Assembly: GCA_904502235.1 (NCBI GenBank)
Contig: CAJGDP010000008.1
Span: 1-64,000, forward strand
Origin: an uncultured Bacteroidaceae bacterium
GTDB lineage: Bacteria; Bacteroidota; Bacteroidia; Bacteroidales; Bacteroidaceae
DNA: 64,000 nt
Reading direction: 5' to 3'
Part shown: in pieces, positions 25,147 through 34,489 of the stretch
How positions within the stretch are numbered: the first letter of the stretch is position 1
Layout of the letters: every line of letters starts with the position of its first letter
Notes under the pieces: generated by a model
The model's input: only the letters and a program-made list of their open reading frames with translations
Databases searched by the model: none
Told to the model about the DNA's origin: nothing
Position numbers and translations under genes: made by a program

Positions 25147-25530
25147 TTATTCAGCTTTTTCCATATCAAATTCGATATATTCGCTGTCCCATTTACAGCA
25201 CTTTCCTGTACCAAGGTCTATAGCCCAAGCAAGAATATTGCTAAGATTAATGATTGAGATAGGATTAAACACAGCATTCAATTCAATGTATGTATTCTTG
25301 TATCCCTCTTTTTTAGCCACCAAAGTCTTGTCTGAGAGCTTTTTTCTAACCTTGATAACAGCCTCTCCGTCTTCAGATGTTGTACCAAGTCTTTTACCTT
25401 CGTCATAGATTCTTGTTTCAGGCAGACCTACAAATGTAATTTTCTGCTTAGTTGGAGTAAACAATGTACCGCAAGAGGTAAAGAAAAACAGTGCTAATGC
25501 AATGATAAAGAGATTCTTAATAGTTTTCAT
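25147..25530 (-). CDS. small lipoprotein with a PEGA-like domain
   Basis: A 127-residue protein with a lipoprotein signal (lipobox FTSC, Cys about 20). The mature part, KITFVGLPETRIYDEGKRLG then VRKKLSDKTLVAKKEGYK, has the pattern of a PEGA-type surface domain (short beta-sandwich that ends in a KEGY turn). The C-terminus has a weak hydrophobic run and a Cys pair. Function unknown; likely anchored in an envelope membrane. Confidence 0.65.
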   Translation of the reverse strand: MKTIKNLFIIALALFFFTSCGTLFTPTKQKITFVGLPETRIYDEGKRLGTTSEDGEAVIKVRKKLSDKTLVAKKEGYKNTYIELNAVFNPISIINLSNILAWAIDLGTGKCCKWDSEYIEFDMEKAE

Positions 25531-25937
25531 AGAAACAACTTTAATAGTATAATATTGGTTATAAATTCTTTTTTTGCATATCTCTTCGCGAGTGACAGAG
25601 TGCAGATGTGCAAAAATAGGTAAAATATTGAAAATAACGATAATTCAGTCTGTAAAAAATCTGTTTTTCATAGATCATTGAGAAAACAAAAGATGAAACA
25701 TTTAACGCAATAGTTGAAAGATGGCAAACCGAAACAGGGAATGATGAGTAAATTTAAAATTCCAAAAATCCGCACAAATCCCCCTGATAGTGTACAAATC
25801 TCAAAACCATATTAAACATAATATTCATTATCATTCAAAAGAGACATATCAAAACCGGTAGTGGATATTGCTGTTTGTTCGCATATTATATTATTAGGTT
25901 TATCTGCTCACCTTAATTATTATTAAGGAAAAAATTA
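25531..25937. other. intergenic region, 400 bases
   Basis: AT-rich. Holds the lipoprotein promoter (minus strand TATTTTTG at 25611-25618), a 24-codon ORF at 25741-25815 that I do not trust, and at 25911-25928 a palindrome CCTTAAT/ATTAAGG ten bases before the aminotransferase -7 element. Nothing else was recognised. Confidence 0.5.
25611..25618 (-). promoter_or_regulatory. -7 promoter element of the lipoprotein gene
   Basis: Minus strand reads TATTTTTG, leaving a leader of about 75 bases. Confidence 0.45.
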
Positions 25938-25945
25938 TATCTTTG
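25911..25945 (+). promoter_or_regulatory. aminotransferase promoter with upstream palindrome
   Basis: -7 element TATCTTTG (25938-25945). CCTTAAT (25911-25917) and ATTAAGG (25922-25928) form a 7-bp palindrome in the -33 region, a position where a repressor or activator could act. Confidence 0.5.
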
Positions 25946-25989
25946 CACAGTTTTGCAAAATGTGATTTATAAAACCTTATTAAAATACT

Positions 25990-27192
25990 ATGCCTAATCT
26001 TTCAGAAAGAGCCATCCTTATGCCTTCGTCGCCAATTCGCAAATTGGCTCCGTTTGCTAATGCTGCTAAGGACCGTGGCTTGAAAGTTTATCACCTGAAT
26101 ATCGGTCAGCCTGATTTGGATTCTCCACAGGTTGCTCTTGATGCCATAAAGAAATTCGACAAGAAGATTCTTGAATATAGTCCAAGCGACGGTTTTCTCT
26201 CTTTGCGCGAGAAACTTGTTGGATATTACGACCAGTATCAGATCAAGCTCACTCCGGACGATATAATTGTTACATCGGGCGGTTCCGAGGCTGTGCTTTT
26301 CGCATTCCTCACCTGTCTGAATCCCGGTGATGAGATTATTGTTCCTGAGCCTGCCTACGCCAACTATATGGCTTTTGCCATATCTGCCGGTGCTGTAATA
26401 CGCCCAATACGTTCAACTATAGAGGAATCGTTTGCATTGCCTCCAATGGAACGTTTCGAGGAGCTTATAAATGAGCGTACACGCGGCATCCTAATCTGTA
26501 ACCCAAACAACCCTACAGGTTATCTTTATACACGAAACGAGATGAACCGTATACGCGACCTTGTGAAGAAACACAATCTGTTCCTTTTCTCGGATGAGGT
26601 TTACCGCGAATTCATCTATACCGGTTCGCCATATATTTCGGCATGCCACCTTGAAGGCATTGAGGAAAATGTTGTACTAATTGATTCTGTTTCAAAGCGT
26701 TACTCGGAATGCGGTATCAGAATCGGTGCTTTGATTACCAAGAATAAAGCTGTGCGTCAAGCAGTTATGAAGTTCTGCCAGGCACGTTTGAGCCCCCCGT
26801 TGCTTGGTCAGGTAATTGCCGAAGCTTCAATTGACGCTCCACGTTCATACGCAATAAACACATACGAGCAATATATAGAGAGACGCAACTGCCTTGTTGA
26901 TGAACTCAACAAATTGCCGGGGGTATACTCCCCTATCCCTATGGGTGCATTCTACACTGTTGCACGATTGCCAATTGACGACAGCGACAGATTCTGCGAA
27001 TGGTGTTTGACCGACTTTGAATACGAGGGCGAAACCATAATGATGGCTCCTGCATCGGGATTCTATAGCGAGGAAGGATACGGCAAGAACGAAGTGCGTA
27101 TTGCATACGCCATTGACAAAGCCGACCTTAAACGCGCCATATTCCTTTTAGGAAAGGCACTTGAACAGTATCCGGGAAGAGTTCAGTCTTAA
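25990..27192 (+). CDS. PLP-dependent aminotransferase, class I/II
   Basis: A 400-residue fold-type I aminotransferase. Substrate-binding start SSPIRKLAPFANAAKDRGLKVYHLNIGQPDL is intact, CNPNNPTGYL binds PLP, SDEVYREFIY holds the Asp, and the Schiff-base Lys is in DSVSKRYSECGIRIG. Resembles aspartate/aromatic aminotransferases of the Bacteroidales. Monocistronic with its own promoter and terminator. The exact amino donor cannot be read from the sequence. Confidence 0.88.
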   Translation: MPNLSERAILMPSSPIRKLAPFANAAKDRGLKVYHLNIGQPDLDSPQVALDAIKKFDKKILEYSPSDGFLSLREKLVGYYDQYQIKLTPDDIIVTSGGSEAVLFAFLTCLNPGDEIIVPEPAYANYMAFAISAGAVIRPIRSTIEESFALPPMERFEELINERTRGILICNPNNPTGYLYTRNEMNRIRDLVKKHNLFLFSDEVYREFIYTGSPYISACHLEGIEENVVLIDSVSKRYSECGIRIGALITKNKAVRQAVMKFCQARLSPPLLGQVIAEASIDAPRSYAINTYEQYIERRNCLVDELNKLPGVYSPIPMGAFYTVARLPIDDSDRFCEWCLTDFEYEGETIMMAPASGFYSEEGYGKNEVRIAYAIDKADLKRAIFLLGKALEQYPGRVQS

Positions 27193-27203
27193 GAGATAAC
27201 ACA

Positions 27204-27239
27204 AAAAAAATCTGCAATCACACGATTGCAGATTTTTTT
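27204..27239. terminator. bidirectional terminator between the aminotransferase and TPR genes
   Basis: 16-bp perfect arms (27204-27219, 27224-27239) around ACAC, with A7/T7 at the base. Confidence 0.95.
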
Positions 27240-27254
27240 GTCTTATAGATAGAA

Positions 27255-28526
27255 TCAATATCCCAAAGATTCCTGTAGTTTCTCCAACTCATTGAGCTGA
27301 GAAGTCATGTTCAAGTTGTAGTAACAATTCATGAGGTTTGCAAGCCACAATTCATACTTATCGGGCTGCTGCTCACGAAGTTTCTCGAGCAAAGGAAGAG
27401 CCTTCTTGTAATAGCCGTCAAGGATTTCCTTATCCTTTGCAAGTTTCTTTTTATCGGTAACCTTTGTAGAAGAGTGTGCCGAAGCATATTCCTGAGCCTT
27501 GAACATGTAGCAACGGCTCAAGTTGTTGAGTGCTGATTCGTAGTTGGCATCCACAGTTAAAGTCTTCTCGTACCACTCGATAGCAGTATCAACATCTTGC
27601 TGCTGGTGAGCAATATAACCCTTCAAATATACGAAGAATGGGTTTGTTGTGTCAGAAGCGATAAGCTCGTCTGCAAGAGCGTTCAACTTATCGTTCTCGT
27701 TTCTGCTGTCGTAGTACTGAATCAATGACTGATAGAAATATGCATCATCGGGGAATTTCTTTGCACCTTCCATACAGTCGTTGAGCCATGTTGCTGTATC
27801 ACCAAGTTCGAGGTGAGCTACTGCCTTGTAACGGAAAGCTGAAGGAGCCATCTGTGCATTTGCCATAGCCAAATCGATGTGTGAAAGCACCTTCTCATAG
27901 TCCTGCAACTGCATTCCGCTCAAAGCCATGTTGTATGCAGCAACGGGCACATTCACTGTATCCTGTGGCATCATACCCTCTTTGTATAGTCTGTCAGAAG
28001 CATCGATAAACATCTTGAAGAGATCGTATGACTTTGCATAATCCTCGTTACCGTAGAAATATGCACCGGCATTGTAGAACTGTGCGAACTCCTGAGCGTA
28101 TGTAACCTTGATGAACTCGGCATACTTGGGCTTTACTTTTCCCTTTGCATCGGGCATATTGTCATACTTATCGCACTTTGCAAGCTCGTGACCCAAGTCG
28201 TAAGTATAGTTATACATCTGCTCCTCGTTAAAATCGGCACCTTCGGCACGCTTACGGTTTTCAGCGTCAATGGCAGCCTTCTTTGCGCTTACGCTTACAT
28301 ACCAGATGTAAGGATCGGTCTGTACCAATGGATTCGCAATAACAGGCTTCATTGCATTTACTGCTGCTACAGGGTCGATAGAGAGATTCAACTCAGCATC
28401 CTTTGCAATGTTTACAAGAGCCTTCTTCTCCTTTGCCTGCAATTTCAACTCCTCTTTTGTGAGTTCCTGACCAAAAGCAAATGTTGCGCCAAGAACAAAA
28501 GCGATAGACATTACTAATTTTTTCAT
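27255..28526 (-). CDS. exported tetratricopeptide-repeat protein
   Basis: A 423-residue protein with a signal peptide (MKKLVMSIAFVLGATFAFGQ) and several TPR-like helix pairs, clearest around residues 220-340 (ALNNLSRCYMFKAQEYASAH, AIEWYEKTLTVDANYESALN). Likely periplasmic and a scaffold; no enzyme domain. It starts 23 bases after the gyrA stop on the same strand, so it is probably cotranscribed with gyrA. Confidence 0.8.
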   Translation of the reverse strand: MKKLVMSIAFVLGATFAFGQELTKEELKLQAKEKKALVNIAKDAELNLSIDPVAAVNAMKPVIANPLVQTDPYIWYVSVSAKKAAIDAENRKRAEGADFNEEQMYNYTYDLGHELAKCDKYDNMPDAKGKVKPKYAEFIKVTYAQEFAQFYNAGAYFYGNEDYAKSYDLFKMFIDASDRLYKEGMMPQDTVNVPVAAYNMALSGMQLQDYEKVLSHIDLAMANAQMAPSAFRYKAVAHLELGDTATWLNDCMEGAKKFPDDAYFYQSLIQYYDSRNENDKLNALADELIASDTTNPFFVYLKGYIAHQQQDVDTAIEWYEKTLTVDANYESALNNLSRCYMFKAQEYASAHSSTKVTDKKKLAKDKEILDGYYKKALPLLEKLREQQPDKYELWLANLMNCYYNLNMTSQLNELEKLQESLGY

Positions 28527-28549
28527 ATCAATATGGATTTAGTTAATAA

Positions 28550-31072
28550 TTATTCGTTATTTGGTGTTTCGTTGTTTTCAACTACTACATTGTTCTCTTC
28601 AACACCTTCAACAATATCCTCTTCTTCGGATTTGCTGACTTTGCAGACAGAACCTATGCAGTCGTTCTTCTTGCCAAGGTTAATGATACGTACTCCCTGT
28701 GTTGCACGTCCCTGAACAGGAATCTGGTCGACAGATGTACGGATTGTGATACCCGACTTATTGATAATCATCAAGTCGTTTTCGTCGTTCACATCCATAA
28801 TTGCTACAAGCGCACCAGTCTTTTCAGTTACTTTCAATGTAAATACGCCCTTACAGCCACGGCTTACGGTTGGATATTCATCTACCTCGGAACGTTTACC
28901 CACACCCTGCTCCGAAAGGACAAGCAAGCTGTGCTTGATATCATCGTTCTTAGGCAACACTACCATACCTACAACCTCGTCGTTATCCTCGAGCTCCATA
29001 CCCTTGACACCGGTTGCAGTACGTCCCATTGCACGAACCTTGCTTTCGTGGAAGCGGACAGCCTTACCACCGCGGTTAGCCATGATGATGTCGCAGTCAC
29101 CGTCGGTGAGAGCTACAGAAATCACGCGGTCGTCCTCGCGGATGCTGATGGCAATGATACCGTTTGTACGTGGACGTGAATACTGCTCAAGACTTGTCTT
29201 CTTGATAATACCGTTCTTTGTACAGAATACGATATTGTGGCTCTCGATGAAGTTCTTGTCGGCAAGCGTCGTAACACGTACGAAAGCATTTACTGCATCA
29301 TCGGCATCGATGTTGAGCAGGTTCTGTATAGCACGACCCTTTGAGTTCTTGTTGCCCTCGGGGATTTCATATACCTTGAGCCAATAGCACTTGCCTCGCT
29401 GTGTAAAGAACAACATGGTGTTATGCATGGTGGCTGTATAGATATATTCAATGAAGTCGCTGTCGCGTGTATCACTTCCCTTTGAACCTACGCCGCCTCT
29501 GTTCTGGCTACGGTATTCGGTAAGCGGAGTACGCTTGATGTATCCAAGGTGAGAGATTGTGATAACCATCTCGTCATCGGCATAGAAGTCCTCGGGATTG
29601 AAATCGCTTGAACCGCTATAATCGATTTTACAACGACGCTCGTCGCCATACTTCTCCTTGATTTCGTACAATTCGTCCTTGATAACCTTTTTGCAAAGCT
29701 CGTCATCGGTAAGGATTGCATTGAAGTATTCAATCTTGCGCATGAGTTCTTCGTACTCTGCATGCAATTTATCCTGCTGGATACCTGTGAGCTGACCAAG
29801 GCGCATTTCCACGATAGCGGCAGCCTGTACCTCGCTCAAACCAAAGCGGTCCATAAGGGCTGTTCTTGCATCGGCAGGAGACTTGGCAGCCTTGATGATA
29901 CGGACAACCTCGTCGATATTGTCGGAAGCGATTATAAGACCTTCCACAATGTGTGCACGCTCCTCAGCCTTGCGCAAATCGAATTTTGTACGACGTATAA
30001 CCACATCGTGACGGTGGTCAACAAAACAACCGATGCACTCCTTGAGCGACAACAGCTTTGGACGACCATTCACAAGAGCAATGCAGTTTACGCTGAACGA
30101 TGTCTGCAACGAACTCATCTTATAGAGCTTGTTGAGGATGACGTTTGCATTTGCATCGCGCTTTACGTCGATAACGATACGCATACCTTCCTGGTCCGAC
30201 TCATCGTTTACATTGGAAATACCCTCAATCTTCTTTTCATTTACCATTGAGGCGATATCCTTGATAAGCTCTTCCTTGTTTACATTGTAAGGTATTGCAG
30301 TAACGATAATCTTATCGTGTGTTCCCGATTCAATTTCAGCCACAGCACGCATGATAACGCGTCCACGACCTGTCTCGTATGCGTCGCGCACACCGTTCAA
30401 ACCGAAAATATCACAGCCTGTAGGGAAATCAGGAGCCTTGACATACTGCATCAAACCATCGGTATCGATATCAGGATTGTCGATATAGGCAAGAGAGGCA
30501 TCGAGAACCTCGCTCAAGTTGTGAGGAGGAATGTTGGTTGCCATACCCACCGCAATACCTGATGAACCGTTAACAAGAAGGTTAGGAATACGTGTAGGCA
30601 TAACCTTTGGCTCCATCAACTCGTCGTTATAGTTCGGCTGGAAGTCAACAGTCTCCTTGTAGAGGTCCTGTGCCATCTCCTCACCGATTTTATGCAGACG
30701 TGCTTCGGTGTAACGCATCGCAGCAGCAGCATCACCGTCGATAGAACCGAAGTTACCCTGACCGTCGATAAGCGGATAACGCATCACCCATTTCTGTGCC
30801 ATACGTACAAGCGCACCATAAACCGAAGAGTCGCCATGAGGGTGATACTTACCGAGCACATCACCCACCGTACGAGCAGATTTCTTGAATGGCTTGTCCG
30901 AAGTGTTGCCCTGTTCCATCATCGCATAAAGAATACGGCGATGAACCGGCTTTAAACCATCTCTGACATCGGGTAAGGCACGCGCCACGATTACCGACAT
31001 AGAGTAGTCAATGTAGGACGTTTTCATTTCCTCTTCTACATTGACCTTAATAATTCTGTCGTTTTCAATCAT
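28550..31072 (-). CDS. gyrA: DNA gyrase subunit A
   Basis: An 840-residue type II topoisomerase subunit that cuts and reseals DNA. The catalytic Tyr 121 lies in AAMRYTEARL; the quinolone region HPHGDSSVYGALVRMAQ (77-93) keeps Ser 82 and Asp 81, but the site of E. coli Asp 87 is Gly 86. The C-terminal six-bladed domain carries the GyrA box QNRGGVG. The tail (about 25 residues, rich in Glu and Asn) is acidic. Length is usual for Bacteroidales. Confidence 0.97.
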   Translation of the reverse strand: MIENDRIIKVNVEEEMKTSYIDYSMSVIVARALPDVRDGLKPVHRRILYAMMEQGNTSDKPFKKSARTVGDVLGKYHPHGDSSVYGALVRMAQKWVMRYPLIDGQGNFGSIDGDAAAAMRYTEARLHKIGEEMAQDLYKETVDFQPNYNDELMEPKVMPTRIPNLLVNGSSGIAVGMATNIPPHNLSEVLDASLAYIDNPDIDTDGLMQYVKAPDFPTGCDIFGLNGVRDAYETGRGRVIMRAVAEIESGTHDKIIVTAIPYNVNKEELIKDIASMVNEKKIEGISNVNDESDQEGMRIVIDVKRDANANVILNKLYKMSSLQTSFSVNCIALVNGRPKLLSLKECIGCFVDHRHDVVIRRTKFDLRKAEERAHIVEGLIIASDNIDEVVRIIKAAKSPADARTALMDRFGLSEVQAAAIVEMRLGQLTGIQQDKLHAEYEELMRKIEYFNAILTDDELCKKVIKDELYEIKEKYGDERRCKIDYSGSSDFNPEDFYADDEMVITISHLGYIKRTPLTEYRSQNRGGVGSKGSDTRDSDFIEYIYTATMHNTMLFFTQRGKCYWLKVYEIPEGNKNSKGRAIQNLLNIDADDAVNAFVRVTTLADKNFIESHNIVFCTKNGIIKKTSLEQYSRPRTNGIIAISIREDDRVISVALTDGDCDIIMANRGGKAVRFHESKVRAMGRTATGVKGMELEDNDEVVGMVVLPKNDDIKHSLLVLSEQGVGKRSEVDEYPTVSRGCKGVFTLKVTEKTGALVAIMDVNDENDLMIINKSGITIRTSVDQIPVQGRATQGVRIINLGKKNDCIGSVCKVSKSEEEDIVEGVEENNVVVENNETPNNE

Positions 31073-31394
31073 TTAGTTTTGATATTATAGATTAATATTA
31101 TTCAACATGTCGTTATATTAGTACCTTATATAATATAAGACTATGCTAAATTACACATTTTTATCGAACCTGGCAAGAATTTTAAATTTTATTAAGCCCT
31201 TAAAGGGCATTTATTCGCGTTTTAAGAGCAAAACCGCTGAAAATCGGTTTTAAGAGCCTTTAAAGCGATTCTATAATAACACACTGTTTTGATTTCGGCA
31301 ACCATTACAACAATAAATCCCTAAAAATTACTTATCTTCGCAAAATAAATCCAGAGAGATAGAAAACGAACATATAAAAAAAAATAAAAACATC
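31073..31394. other. gyrA-trmD divergent intergenic region
   Basis: 322 bases, no ORF. Contains GCCCTTaAAGGGC at 31196-31208, two exact direct copies of GTTTTAAGAGC (31219-31229 and 31247-31257) and a hairpin AAAACCG/CGGTTTT (31230-31251) between them, then the trmD -7 element TATCTTCG (31333-31340). Plausibly a control region for gyrA or trmD. Confidence 0.6.
31333..31340 (+). promoter_or_regulatory. -7 promoter element of trmD
   Basis: TATCTTCG, 54 bases before the ATG; no clear -33 match. Confidence 0.5.
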
Positions 31395-32069
31395 ATGCGT
31401 GTAGATATCATAACAACATTCCCCGAGATGATGGAGAGCTTCTTCAACTCATCGATTATGGGCCGTGCGCAGCGCAATGGTTATGCCGAAATTTGTTTAC
31501 ATAATTTACGAGATTATACAACCGATAAACATCGTAAGACCGATGATTATCCATTTGGAGGATGCGCAGGACTTGTAATGAAAATCGAGCCGATTGACAA
31601 CTGTATAAAGCATCTTAAATCTCAAAGAGAGTACGACGAAGTGATTTATACCACCCCCGACGGCAAGGTTTTCGATCAACCAATGGCAAATGCGCTCTCA
31701 ATGAAGCAGAATTTGATATTTTTGTGCGGACATTACAAGGGAATCGACCACAGAATACGAGAACACTTGATTACCAAAGAGATAAGCATTGGAGACTACG
31801 TTTTGACAGGTGGCGAATTGGCAGTCGAAGTAATATGCGACGCGGTCATTCGCCTAATTCCGGGGGTAATTTCGGACGAAACATCGGCTCTGAGCGACTC
31901 ATTTCAGGACAATTTGCTCGCAGCACCTGTTTACACTCGCCCGGCCGAGTACAATGGATGGAAAGTACCCGATGTACTGCTCTCGGGACACGAAGCAAAG
32001 ATTCGTCAATGGGAATTCGAACAATCTCTTGAACGCACAAAGCTATTACGCCCCGACCTTTTGAAATAA
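31395..32069 (+). CDS. trmD: tRNA (guanine37-N1)-methyltransferase
   Basis: A 224-residue SPOUT enzyme that methylates G37 of tRNAs and keeps the reading frame. Marks are the start RVDIITTFPEMMESFFNSSI, DYPFGGCAGLVMK, LCGHYKGIDHR, the knot segment SIGDYVLTGGELAVEV and LLSGHEAKIRQWE. Length is standard. Not in the usual rpsP-rimM-trmD-rplS operon; it is alone here. Confidence 0.97.
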   Translation: MRVDIITTFPEMMESFFNSSIMGRAQRNGYAEICLHNLRDYTTDKHRKTDDYPFGGCAGLVMKIEPIDNCIKHLKSQREYDEVIYTTPDGKVFDQPMANALSMKQNLIFLCGHYKGIDHRIREHLITKEISIGDYVLTGGELAVEVICDAVIRLIPGVISDETSALSDSFQDNLLAAPVYTRPAEYNGWKVPDVLLSGHEAKIRQWEFEQSLERTKLLRPDLLK

Positions 32070-32115
32070 ACGAAATATATTTACAGATTACATTTGTATA
32101 TACATTTGTAACAAA

Positions 32116-32145
32116 AAAAATGAGCCTGCAGAAAGGCTCATTTTT
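32116..32145. terminator. bidirectional terminator between trmD and pyrD
   Basis: AAAAATGAGCCT (32116-32127) and AGGCTCATTTTT (32134-32145) around a 6-base loop. Confidence 0.95.
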
Positions 32146-32166
32146 CATATATGTAAATTGGGATTT

Positions 32167-33078
32167 TTACACCTGTAATGCACCGATAAGTTCGTCAACA
32201 GAACTCATGTTATGACGCACCAGGTAATCTTCGATATAATCGACAATCTCACCTGTAACTGCAGGGTTCATGAAGTTTGCGGTTCCCACCTCTATTGCAC
32301 TGGCACCGGCAAGCAAGAACTCAATGGCATCAGCACCGGTTGTTATACCGCCAATACCCACAACAGGAATCTTGACAGCCTTGGCAACCTGCCATACCAT
32401 ACGCAAAGCGATTGGCTTTACAGCAGGACCACTCATACCGCCAGTTATTGTTGAAAGTATAGGACGACGTTTCTCAGAATCAATAGCCATACCCAGAAGA
32501 GTATTTATCAAAGAGACACTGTCGGCACCTGCGCCTTCAACAGCACGGGCAATCTCTGCGATATCGGTAACATTAGGCGACAACTTCACAATCAGTGTCT
32601 TTGGATAAGCCTTGCGTACAGCAGAAACAACCTCTGCAGCCGATGCAGGCATCACACCAAACGCCATACCGCCCTGTTTTACGTTAGGACAAGAGATGTT
32701 AAGTTCTATCGCCTGAATCTTATCAAGCGCGGCAACCTTCTCGGCACAAGCCACATAATCCTCGATACACGCTCCTGAAACATTTACAATTACATTTGTA
32801 TCCAAATCCTTCAGCTGCGGATAGATATTCTGGGCAAAGTAGTCAACACCCTTGTTCTGCAAACCAACGGCATTCAGCATACCCATAGGAGTTTCTGCGC
32901 TACGGGGATAAGCATTTCCTTCACGATGATTGAGAGTCGTTCCCTTTACGATAAAACCACCCAACTTGTTCAAGTCAACAAAATCGGCAAACTCCAAGCC
33001 ATAACCAAAAGTTCCCGACGCGGTAAGAACAGGATTCTTAAGTTCCAGACCGCCTATCTTTACATTTGTCTTTACCAT
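32167..33078 (-). CDS. pyrD: dihydroorotate dehydrogenase, class 1B catalytic subunit
   Basis: A 303-residue FMN enzyme oxidising dihydroorotate to orotate in pyrimidine synthesis. NPVLTASGTFGYG, the KGTTLNHREGNAYPR loop, INISCPNVK-type motif ELNISCPNVKQGG, NTLLGMAID and GIGGITTGADAIEFLLAGA match class 1B. It needs PyrK to pass electrons to NAD, and pyrK lies directly upstream with a 7-base overlap. Confidence 0.96.
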   Translation of the reverse strand: MVKTNVKIGGLELKNPVLTASGTFGYGLEFADFVDLNKLGGFIVKGTTLNHREGNAYPRSAETPMGMLNAVGLQNKGVDYFAQNIYPQLKDLDTNVIVNVSGACIEDYVACAEKVAALDKIQAIELNISCPNVKQGGMAFGVMPASAAEVVSAVRKAYPKTLIVKLSPNVTDIAEIARAVEGAGADSVSLINTLLGMAIDSEKRRPILSTITGGMSGPAVKPIALRMVWQVAKAVKIPVVGIGGITTGADAIEFLLAGASAIEVGTANFMNPAVTGEIVDYIEDYLVRHNMSSVDELIGALQV

Positions 33079-33839
33079 TTTAGTTCATCTATTGAAAATA
33101 CCGGACCATCTGTACAAACACACTTATGACCTTCCTTGGTGTCCTCAACACAACACAGACATGCACCAAGACCGCAAGCCATCTTGTTCTCGAGAGAAAC
33201 CTCGCACTCAATACCGTTTTCACGTGCATACTTTGCAACAGCAAGCATCATAGGTTTAGGACCACAAGTATATATTCTGTCATACTTCTCTGCAAGAACA
33301 GAGTGGTTTGTTACATAACCTTTCTCACCCAAAGAACCATCCTCGGTTGTATATTCAACTCTGCCAAGAGCTTCATAAGCATCGCGACGATAGAGATCCT
33401 TTGCTGAACGCGCTCCAATAAGCAATGTAAAATCACAGCCCTTGTTCTTAAGTTCCTGAGCAAGATAATACAACGGAGCAGAACCCACACCACCACCAAC
33501 AAGCAGATAGCGTCCGCCACACTCTGTAGGCATTGTAAAACCATTACCCAAAGGCATAAGGGTATTTACCTTATCACCAACCTTAAGCGATGCAAGCCAG
33601 CGTGTTCCATCACCAACAACCTGCACAAGGAAACCGATCTCGTTCTTTGCTGCATCAAAGCTGTGAACAGAAATAGGACGACGCAATACCACAGAAGGCG
33701 TATTATCTACGCGCAACTCGGCAAACTGTCCGGGAAAGGTGTCGGGAAGAGGATTTTCACCATGCATAACCAACAGAACACAGTTGGCATTTACATGCAG
33801 AACCTCTTTAATAGTCAAATCGACAAGAACTTTTTTCAT
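33072..33839 (-). CDS. pyrK: dihydroorotate dehydrogenase electron-transfer subunit
   Basis: A 255-residue FAD and [2Fe-2S] protein. FAD-binding VLRRPISV, NAD-binding LLVGGGVGSAPLYYLA and the C-terminal Cys cluster ACGLGACLCCVEDTKEGHKC are present. It passes electrons from PyrD to NAD. Overlaps pyrD by 7 bases, a coupled pair. Confidence 0.95.
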   Translation of the reverse strand: MKKVLVDLTIKEVLHVNANCVLLVMHGENPLPDTFPGQFAELRVDNTPSVVLRRPISVHSFDAAKNEIGFLVQVVGDGTRWLASLKVGDKVNTLMPLGNGFTMPTECGGRYLLVGGGVGSAPLYYLAQELKNKGCDFTLLIGARSAKDLYRRDAYEALGRVEYTTEDGSLGEKGYVTNHSVLAEKYDRIYTCGPKPMMLAVAKYARENGIECEVSLENKMACGLGACLCCVEDTKEGHKCVCTDGPVFSIDELKW

Positions 33840-33879
33840 AAAACAGTATTATATAATATGTATTTACCTTTATTAAATG

Positions 33880-33887
33880 CGAAGATA
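33880..33887 (-). promoter_or_regulatory. -7 promoter element of pyrK-pyrD
   Basis: Minus strand reads TATCTTCG, 40 bases before the pyrK ATG. Confidence 0.5.
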
Positions 33888-33910
33888 ACACATTTTACGA
33901 CAACATACAA

Positions 33911-33938
33911 TAAAAAATGCCGAAACAACTTCGGCATT
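33911..33938 (-). terminator. terminator of the XRE-type regulator gene
   Basis: AATGCCGAA (33916-33924) pairs with TTCGGCATT (33930-33938); on the minus strand a run of six T follows. Confidence 0.85.
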
Positions 33939-33955
33939 GATATTTCATTAAGGAT

Positions 33956-34489
33956 TCACTTCTCGGGAACAAGAGTCTCGTAAGTTCCGTCGGTATAGAA
34001 TATACGGATTTCCTTTATTTTGCGCTGCATACATTGCGGCTGGGTAGCTGTACGAGCCTGCGACGATCTGCGTCTTTCGCTTTGAACCGCAGACAGCTCT
34101 TCCTTTCGGGATTTTTCAGGCTGTATACGGTTTCTCTTCACCGTAGCCTCCTGCACCGCTTCAACAACCGGCATCACAGGTTCCTCAACAGCAAACTCCT
34201 CTTCCACACCCCCGAACAAGCCGGTAGAAATTACAGCAGGTGTTTCTGCGGGTTCTTTCACAGCAGAAGCCTGCGCAACAGGCGCATCACCTATGCCAGC
34301 CATGAGCCATTTCATATCCAGCCCCGGAAAAGCATCATAAATCTTTAGCATAACCTCAAGACTCGGTTTATTTCTGCCACTTAGAATATGAGATACAGAA
34401 GCTCGCTGTATTCCTGTCTTGTCGGCAAATTGCGACGACGACAGATTATAGCATTTCATCAGCAATTCAATCCTTTCGCGCTCGTTCAT
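33956..34489 (-). CDS. XRE-type helix-turn-helix regulator
   Basis: A 177-residue protein. The N-terminal ~60 residues form a Cro/CI helix-turn-helix (QFADKTGIQRASVSHILSGRNKPS, recognition helix about 26-36). Then comes a Pro/Ala/Glu-rich flexible middle (about 70-150) and a short conserved-looking tail IKEIRIFYTDGTYETLVP. Targets unknown. Several TTACA/TGTAA half-sites near its own promoter suggest self-control. It faces a 1.1-kb gene-poor region. Confidence 0.8.
   Translation of the reverse strand: MNERERIELLMKCYNLSSSQFADKTGIQRASVSHILSGRNKPSLEVMLKIYDAFPGLDMKWLMAGIGDAPVAQASAVKEPAETPAVISTGLFGGVEEEFAVEEPVMPVVEAVQEATVKRNRIQPEKSRKEELSAVQSERRRSSQARTATQPQCMQRKIKEIRIFYTDGTYETLVPEK

Noticed and set aside
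25741..25815. A 24-codon ORF (MMSKFKIPKIR...) with a GGGA before it.
   Set aside because: Too short, no promoter element in front and nothing recognised; it may be chance in AT-rich DNA.
30000..31072. A CRISPR array or other regular short repeats.
   Set aside because: No evenly spaced 20-40-base repeats were found here or anywhere in the window; repeated words are codon-level repeats in gyrA.
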